From assembly GCA_004794785.1 (NCBI GenBank), contig SJOL01001013.1, forward strand, positions 10,727-74,726: DNA of 64,000 nucleotides, given 5' to 3'. The position numbers and the translations under genes are program-made. Below, one piece after another: positions 57,897 through 64,000 of this stretch (positions within the stretch are counted from its first letter, which is position 1; every line of letters begins with the position of its first letter). Source of the stretch: Opisthorchis felineus. Its lineage: Eukaryota; Platyhelminthes; Trematoda; Opisthorchiida; Opisthorchiidae. The notes beneath the pieces were generated by a model. It saw nothing but the letters and a program-made list of their open reading frames with translations, was not told the DNA's origin and ran no database searches.

Positions 57897-57980
57897 GGTT
57901 CTCTCGGAGACCTCACCGTACTTGTGGGCCGCTGTTGGAGTTGGATTATCAGTTTCACTCTCGGTAGTTGGAGCGGCCTG
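57897..57980 (+). CDS. ATP6V0B: V-ATPase c'' proteolipid subunit (ATP6V0B/VMA16), internal exon
   Basis: The acceptor aaattgcatag ends at 57896. The 84-base exon finishes a split codon, then reads [20 protein letters not shown], then LSVVGAA, and ends with TG of a split Trp codon before a GTACGT donor at 57981. This is the first proteolipid membrane segment of the c'' subunit (family form SPY/F-W-LGI-L-LSV-GAAW). The splice phase (TG|G) is exactly that needed to join the exon at 45614-45761, which begins with G and continues GIYITG. The two exons are on opposite strands 12 kb apart, so they cannot be spliced together in the sequence as given. No next exon is visible on the plus strand after 57980. 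Confidence 0.88.
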
Positions 57981-58724
57981 GTACGTTCAGTTTTTCACTG
58001 TACACAAGCGTCGGAGCCGTCTTGTTAGCATTTGCTTCTCGAATGGGGCCCCAAATAATTCACATTCCAGTTCCTGTACTTCGCGGATGGTAGACTATAT
58101 CTCAGGGGTCTTTGGTTTCTCCTCTGGAGCAGCGGCTGGTGGGTCTACACAAAACAGTTAATCGACATCAACAGCTGACTTACTCCTCGTTTGCCGACGA
58201 CTTAAACCTCGGGAAACACGTTAGATCCGCATGGAACTCCATAGTCCCGCAAAACGACGTCACCCTAATTACCACAAAGGCGGGAGAAAAATGTTCTAGT
58301 CTCCAACACCCAGAAGACCTCCCACCTCGTTCCTCACAACAAAACCAGGCGTTGAATCCATCGTGCGTGAGAGGCTTTGGAGCACTCCCGGGTTCTGTCC
58401 TCAAAACGAAAAAACACCCGAAACCCGGGGTAGCACTCAGGTAGTTGTGGCTTCGCCGTTACTTCCGTGGCGTCGTATTTTTTCTAGATCGGTGAAGAAC
58501 GCTGCCGAAGGGATTCGGCGGGTCGCAACACATACTCAGACCCCGATATGTTCATTACCTGAAGGGGTGAATCCGTTATATCCGTTCAAGCCAGTGCCGT
58601 CTTTTTCGTGACCTCTTGTGTTCAAAATAGGAAGGTTTGCTTCATGCTCCAGTGACACTTCCCGCGTACCAAACCGTGAGATCGCTATCGGTCGCTCCCA
58701 TGAATCTCCAAAGAACTCAAGCTC
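57981..58724. other. No recognised gene
   Basis: Presumed intron start after the V-ATPase exon. Short overlapping frames on both strands (110 codons at 58112-58444 plus, 74 at 58180-58404 minus) carry no motifs. Confidence 0.35.
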
Positions 58725-58885
58725 GTGGCAGCTCGATGGTTAAGGCGCGAAGTGACCGGAAGGTCCTTGGTTCGAACCAAACATCTGCATCTCGACTGTT
58801 TCTATCAAAGCTTTGGCTACCCGGCATTGTTTCACCTCGTGCTTCCTTCGGGTGGCACGGCAGCTATATACTGAAAAGAGGTTAA
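58725..58885 (+). repeat. tRNA-derived SINE, plus strand
   Basis: The head gcagctcgatggttaaggcg (A box) and ggttcgaacc (perfect B box) is followed by a body with ctttggctacccggc and the 3' block cttcgggtggcacggcagct. It matches the SINE at 62116-62290 in order and spacing. It has the best B box of the five copies. Confidence 0.75.
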
Positions 58886-59101
58886 ATCCGGATGATTGAT
58901 TTGTTGATTGATGGGTCTCCACACAACTGCCGTCTGTTCCCGTGTGTAGCACGCGTAACTCCCAGCAGAGATTGTGTGTGACCGCTAACTAACTCCAAGT
59001 CACGTCCCGACCACCTTGGCAGGATCACGACGAACTCCGGGTTATCACCGTGGGTGTCATTGTGGTTCATGATGTGAAGAAAGCCTCAACATCATCAGTT
59101 G

Positions 59102-60860
59102 TCAAGTACCCGAGTCTTCCGTGGTCATATCACTGATAAAGTTGAAGAGGAAAGGTGGAAGAAGACAGCCTTGCCCGACACCACTTGATGTAGTGAACTC
59201 AGGTGAGAGCTTCTCGTAGGCCTTCACACGTCCGCGGGAATTGGCGCACAGGGTCAACGATTTACGGGGGACACCTTTGCTCCATAGATACTGCCTGCGT
59301 ATTCTCTGATTCGAAGACGGGGACCGTGTCGTCTGCATATTCCAGGTCGACAAGGTTTTCGTCAACAGCTATTTGAATACCAGTGTTTTGGAGACCTTCC
59401 AGCGTCTCATTAGCTTATCGATCGCGAAATTAAATAGGAGTGGCGAGCGTGGGTATCCCTGATGGAAACCACTTTGTGTATGAAGGCTTTTGGAGAGTTC
59501 TGTGTACAATCACTCCTGGAAGTCTGAGAATACAAAGAGCTTACTATGTTCACGAACTTTTCGGGACGTTCCTTGATGGGCAAGTGTGTTGAGGAGAACA
59601 GACTCGTAAACCGAGTCGAATGCACTTTGGAAATCCAGGAATACTGAAATTGCAGGTCGTCTATACATGAGGCATTGTTCTATCGCCTGACGGTGTGTAA
59701 AGATTTGGTCAACACAAACTCTACCCTCGTTATGACCGGAGACAAGCTGACCCCCTTTTGGTTACCACACGGCGAGCCCATTTTTTGAAAATGGGCACTA
59801 TCACGGACTCTCGCCAGTTGTCTGGGACAATCTGCTTTTCACAAATGCAAGCAAACATCAGAAAAGCGCTAACTGAGGACTTCACCCCCATCTTTGAATA
59901 ATGCAGGTGGGTCATCCGGACCAGAAACTCGCTGACGCTTGAGAACATATGCAGTCATAGGCCGTAGGGCGTTCCACGTTCACCGTCCAAGGTTCTACGT
60001 CAGCTGTAGGCTCCAGATGAGTGGCAGCTGGTGGCCACGATAGCTGCTGTTCATTGTATTCGGCCCACCGGTCGAGACATTCTCCTTTACTCAAGATGGT
60101 CACTCCTTTCAACTCCTTGATGGTTTGGCTCACAGGTGGTTTCCGGGGACCGGTCGCACGGATTAACTGAAATAATCTTCGGGCAAAACCGGCTTTCTGG
60201 TCCTCTTTCATTTCCTTGGCTTTCTTTGTCCACCACACTTCACGGTCGGCTCGCACGCTCACCTTCACTTCATGTCTAATAAGTCGTCGCATCATGTTAT
60301 GTTCGCGATCGGCTGGGATACTTCCCCGAGTCTTAAACAGTGCCACTGTTCGGTTTGATATCCAGTGCTTGAGTGCGCCCGGTGGTGCCGTGCCACAGGC
60401 AGAATTCCCAGCACTATGCAAAGAGGTGGCAATCTCGACCCAGTATAAGTACACATCTGATGGTGGACCATTGGGAAGAGACTAAAAGACGATTCTGGTA
60501 AATTCGTCTGGCGTTTGGATTTGTCAGTCAGTTTCTAAGCGATTTGTCTGCACCTTACGCGGCCCTGGAAAACGTAGGGAGAGCGACTCTGGACGAGCGC
60601 GTGGTCGGAATCCACAAATATATTCCAAATTGAGAGGCAGTTTTTTATCCGTGCCATCGGTAACTAATTATGTGGTAAATTTGAGTTCGTAGCTGGCACG
60701 CTGTTGGAGGACGCCATGTAGTGTTACTTAGTACTGCATAAAATCAGAATGCAATCAGCACACACCTAAAGCAACCGTTCGCTACCGTCCGAGTCCAGTC
60801 CATGTCGACCATCGTCTAACTGCGAGAGGTTTTGGTGGGGGAGTCTGCCTAATGGCATCC
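59102..60860 (-). mobile_element. Chimeric LINE-A copy (endonuclease end, linker, RT)
   Basis: From high to low coordinates the minus strand gives endonuclease end and linker remnants (60500-60830). The linker follows (59912-60454: AKEMKEDQKAGFARRLFQLI, ECLDRWAEYNEQQLSWP). Then come RT pieces (59730-59948: VPDNWRESVIVPIFKK; 59410-59625: KFVNIVSSLYSQTS) and motif C (LVDLEYADDTVPVF at about 59330-59365). Below motif C a second, non-matching RT motif B appears (RVKAYEKLSPEFTTSSGVGQ, then GCLLPPFLFNF at about 59150-59220). Motif B after motif C is out of order, so two LINE copies have been joined. Confidence 0.65.
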
Positions 60861-62115
60861 TCTTGTTAACGCGATCCCAGTGTAAGATCCGGGCAGCTAA
60901 GGGTCTCACAGGACGATTGCGGCTATCAGGTTATACGCAGTTCGTATCCAGTAGACAGTAGGAACAGACGGACGAGTGCAGCAGATGATGTATTGAGAAC
61001 TGACAGCAACTGGCTCTATAGATGAACGGCTTAGTAAGCTTCGTGAATTAATCAAACGTACAATCAAAAATAGCGCAATCAGCAGGAGCAGAAAATGGTC
61101 AGTGAGGCACGAGAGATTTCTGGAAGCAACAGCAAGTAAGCACCAAACGATGTGCAAACGTACAGATACGGGCAGTCAGTCAGTGTGAGTTGGCCGTATA
61201 GAGAGGTAACGGCGCGGAAAACAATCAGTACGTTCGGCAGGTAAGGAACTGTCTTTGGTTGACGGCGCGATGCGTCAGCTCGTATCGCGTGGCAAATCAG
61301 ATTGCGCGCTCAGGTCCGTCCAAAACAAATCTCACCAAAGGCTATGTCGCAGATGCTATATGTAGGTACTATAAAAAAACGGTCTCCCGGCTGTCGAGTT
61401 GGTGTAGTGGACAACAGGCTCGCTCACCATCCGAGGAGCTCTGAGTTGCATCCACAGTGGGTCCGTTTTCCTGTCAGAGCGGACGCTCGAAAATAGGTAG
61501 AACTGAGACGAACTTGCAAGCAATGACGGACGGGCAACAGAATATTGACATCAGTTACTGAAGAATAAGCAGACCTTAAGTAGGAGCGAAACAGGGGGAA
61601 ACGAGCAGCAGGGAAACAGGACGGCGTCATAATAAACGGGCGTAAGTCACGTTCCTCATGAGTAGTCAGAACACAAAAGAAAAATGACCGCTGTTCACCG
61701 TTGATTCACAGGGGGGAATCGACATCCAGTTTCGCGAAGTTTTAGGTCGGCTCCATTAAAGTTCCCGTTTTGGTTATCGTACACTCATTGGTGGACCGCG
61801 ACGATTAATAAAACCGGAAAGCGCTTTGGGAAATGGATTATTGGATAAGGAGTGAGGTCCATGAGTTATCAAACAGAAGCTGCGTCCATATTTCTTCCCT
61901 GAATGTCGTCCTGTAGGTAGGAAAGCCGACCGGAATGATTCACCTCTGTAGCTGCAAATGCACAACTGGTTTCAACTCAACAGGCGGGTAATGATGAAAT
62001 CGACTTTGGCTTCGCCGGTCTTGCCTTACATGACGAAAACCTACGCAAAAGGCCCGTAACAGCGACAGCCCCTTTGACGGTCCAGAATGTTTATTCCCAA
62101 CGCCTACATGTGACG
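60861..62115. other. No recognised gene; one tRNA-like sequence
   Basis: Short frames only. A tRNA-like block at 61384-61450 is listed separately. Confidence 0.35.
61384..61450 (+). repeat. tRNA-like sequence, probable SINE head
   Basis: The words gagttggtgtagtgg (A-box-like) and gagttgcatcc (eroded B box) are about 45 bases apart. No closed cloverleaf could be drawn. Confidence 0.35.
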
Positions 62116-62295
62116 TGTGGCTTCAGATGGCTCAGTGGTTAAAGCGCGAAGTTCCTGACCGGAAGGTCCGTGGCTCGAAACCGATCCCTGCACGTCGACT
62201 GCTCCTATCTAGGCTTGGGCAACCTAGCAGGATCCCGGCCCTTATGCTTCTTTCGGGTGGTGTTGCAGCTAGGCACCGAAAGGGTTCTACATCTG
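62116..62295 (+). repeat. tRNA-derived SINE, plus strand
   Basis: The head has gatggctcagtggttaaagc (A box) and gtggctcgaaaccg (B box region). The body has cttgggcaacctagca and the 3' block has cttctttcgggtggtgttgc followed by agctaggcaccgaaaggg. Its 3' end abuts the LINE-A endonuclease fragment at about 62300. Confidence 0.75.
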
Positions 62296-62299
62296 GACC

Positions 62300-62812
62300 A
62301 CCTAATCGAGTCTCAGGTGCGCTAAGCCCGCCTACTTGTGCATTCAGATCTCCGGCAACCACAACTACGTCTGGGTTTATAGCTCGCCGCATCAGTGTAT
62401 TCAAGGCGTCATGAAAATTGTTTTTGACGGTGTCAGAGCTACTGTCGGTTCGGACGATCAGCTTCCTGCTTCCGAGATTCCTTCACAAACGTTACCAGAC
62501 GCACTGCACACAGACGACTATCAGCGGCCATCCAATCAAGCAAGCATCCTTTCGCCCGGTGACTTAGGACGATACCAACCCCTGCACATCCTACAGCAGC
62601 AGCCTCTGGATCGCCAGAGGTGCGCAGCCGGAAGCAAGTGGAGAGTGATGGGGCGGTTAGCTCAACCACTGTGCTTGCATCTTGACTTCTTGTTTCTGAT
62701 ACAGCACACATCAATGTCAAGCGAGTTCAGTCTTCATGCAACAGCAGCTTGCTGTCCTGCTTGCTTCAGAGTGCGGGCATTGAAGGTGGCTAGGTAGATT
62801 AGGTGTCAAGGC
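62300..62812 (-). mobile_element. LINE-A endonuclease fragment
   Basis: Minus-strand frames read VVELTAPSLSTCFRLRTSGD, GVGIVLSHRAKGCLLDWMAA and, in the next frame, DVVVVAGDLNAQVGGLSAPE. The GDLN catalytic block is intact here. The fragment is cut on the left by the SINE and on the right by Ty3-like pol at about 62812. Confidence 0.75.
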
Positions 62813-62927
62813 TACGAGGAAGTATGGGATCACGCTCAACGATAACAAGACCGTCACTGCTTCAAAAGTTATCCGCCTCCTAGGTTATGAGGTTTCTAAG
62901 GGCGTCAAAAGGCCAGACCCTGAACGC

Positions 62928-63560
62928 ATGGAACCTATCCGTCAGTTACCTCCTCTGCGTACTACCACGGAAATGCAGCGTGTCATCGATATGTTCGCAT
63001 ATTACGCCCAGTGGATATCTTCGTTTTCTGACAAAATCAACAGACTGATAAAGAATAAGACATCCTCTTTACCTGCCGACGTCGAATTGGCCTTCGATTA
63101 CCTAAAAAACGAACTAGAAAATGCTACGCTAATTACAGTAGATTATAATGAGCCTTTGGTTGTTGAAACGGATGCCTCCGATCTGGCTATAGCTGCATCC
63201 CTCAGCCAAAACCATCGACCGGTGGCCTTTTTCTCGAGGGCACTCAACTCGGGCGAGAAGAATCATTCTGCCATCGAGAAGGAGGCCTACACTATCGTTG
63301 AATCCATCAGAAAATGGCGGCACTGTCTACTCGGAAGACCCTTCAAACTGATCACCGATCAGCGTTTAGTCACATTCATGTACGGCGGTGGACAGAAGGG
63401 TAAAGTGAGAAATGACAAAATACAACGCTGGAGGATTGAGTTGTCCGAGTACAAGTATGATGTCATATACCGACCTGGCAAGGACAATCATGTCGCCGAC
63501 ACTGTCACGCAACATATGTGCTTCCATGGGGAGCAACAATCAACCTGGAGAGCACCATAA
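62928..63560 (+). pseudogene. Ty3-like RT connection and RNase H domain
   Basis: This is an intact 210-codon stretch of pol. The RNase H active-site set is visible: D82 in VVETDASD, E119 in AIEKEAYTIVES, D144 in LITDQRLVTFMY and D191 in GKDNHVADTV. The block PVAFFSRALNSGEKNHSAIE is typical of Ty3/gypsy RNase H. The frame ends at 63558-63560 without reading into integrase, which is in the next frame. Confidence 0.8.
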
Positions 63561-64000
63561 CTCACTCTGCCATCCAGGCACTACTCGTATGTTTCATTTT
63601 GTACGTTGCAAGAATCTCCCCTACTCAGTCGACGATATCAAGCGCGTTATTTCCTCCTGCAAAGTGTGTGCCGAACTGAATCCAAGATTCTGGAAATCCT
63701 CTGGTAGACTCATTAAAGCAACACAACCTTTTGAACGTCTGAGTTTAGATTTTAAAGGTCTACTGCCATCTAATACGTGCAACGGCTACTTACGGTAATT
63801 GACGAGTTCTCTAGATTCCCATTTGTATTTGCGATGCGGATGTAACCTCAGCAACTGATTGACTGTCTCACACAAATCTTCTGTTTGTTCGGAATGCCAG
63901 CCTGTATCCATTCTGACAGAGGCTCATCGTTTATGTCGTCTGAGATCAATAGCTTCCTTCTGGAGAAAGGTGTTGCTATGAGTCATACATCGGCTTATAA
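63540..64000 (+). pseudogene. Ty3-like integrase, frameshifted and incomplete at the window end
   Basis: The HHCC zinc-binding region reads HHNSLCHPGTTRMFHFVRCK, then NLPYSVDDIKRVISSCKVCA. First catalytic Asp lies in RLSLDFKGLLPS at about 63745. A frameshift near 63798 is needed to continue into VIDEFSRFPF, and a stop follows near 63842. The second catalytic Asp region (HSDRGSSF) is at about 63913. The catalytic Glu lies beyond the window. Confidence 0.75.

Larger units (their letters stand above)
62812..64000 (+). mobile_element. Ty3/gypsy-type pol (RT end, RNase H, integrase), continues past the window
   Basis: The segment starts inside RT (YGITLNDNKTVTASKVIRLL, then GYEVSKG). It goes through the RT thumb/connection and RNase H into integrase, and runs off the right edge. 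It is 5'-truncated against LINE-A. Both the RNase H to integrase step and the integrase itself contain frameshifts, so it is a pseudo-element. Confidence 0.8.

Noticed and set aside
1..64000. CRISPR arrays, bacterial operons or defence systems
   Set aside because: No regularly spaced repeats; introns, pol III tRNA signals and LINE/PLE/Ty3 content show a eukaryotic genome.

Overview
The window is eukaryotic, repeat-dominated and gene-poor. It has split exons with GT/AG borders, a nuclear tRNA gene, and many broken retrotransposons. The LINE C-termini (GHVLRM followed by CRLPGWGPRD), the Ty3-like pol genes, the Penelope-like elements and the hammerhead-ribozyme repeats together suggest a flatworm (trematode or diphyllobothriid-type cestode). 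That assignment is an inference from recalled repeat families, not from a database search.

Layout: 1-4480 holds two minus-strand copies of an EEP-endonuclease LINE (called LINE-A here), followed at 4604-4993 by the terminal exon of a coiled-coil protein. At 8587-12845 lies one insertion made of two Penelope-like elements (PLEs) head to head. It is a 2,101-bp-arm palindrome with a 19-bp centre, flanked by a 12-bp direct repeat, and each arm carries a hammerhead ribozyme motif. The 3' half of a LINE-A relative is at 16-17.1 kb. A tRNA-Asn(GTT) gene is at 21.68-21.76 kb. Two inverted clusters of a ~320-335-bp repeat lie at 21.86-22.90 kb; the plus-strand cluster contains a complete type I hammerhead ribozyme and looks like a metazoan retrozyme. 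LINE-A fragments lie at 29-32.8 kb. An intact, intronless DAD1 gene is at 33466-33876. From 34.1 to 37.5 kb there is a second LINE type (LINE-B), with an internally deleted minus copy facing a nearly identical plus copy. LINE 3' ends with TTA-rich tails occur at 35.8 and 42.6 kb. One exon of the V-ATPase c'' proteolipid gene is on the minus strand at 45614-45761, and the exon that should immediately precede it is on the plus strand at 57897-57980. A Ty3-like LTR with gag at 47.7-48.4 kb interrupts LINE-A sequence. More LINE-A and Ty3-like pol remains fill 48.8-52.25 kb, 59.1-60.8 kb and 62.3-64 kb. A tRNA-derived SINE family recurs five times.

Host genes number about four: DAD1 (ER N-glycosylation), the V-ATPase proteolipid exons, the coiled-coil exon and tRNA-Asn, with one further weak exon candidate. 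They do not form a pathway; they are islands in a nested transposon landscape. The strongest leads are the PLE palindrome with mirrored ribozymes, the retrozyme with a complete ribozyme core, and the V-ATPase exons found on opposite strands.
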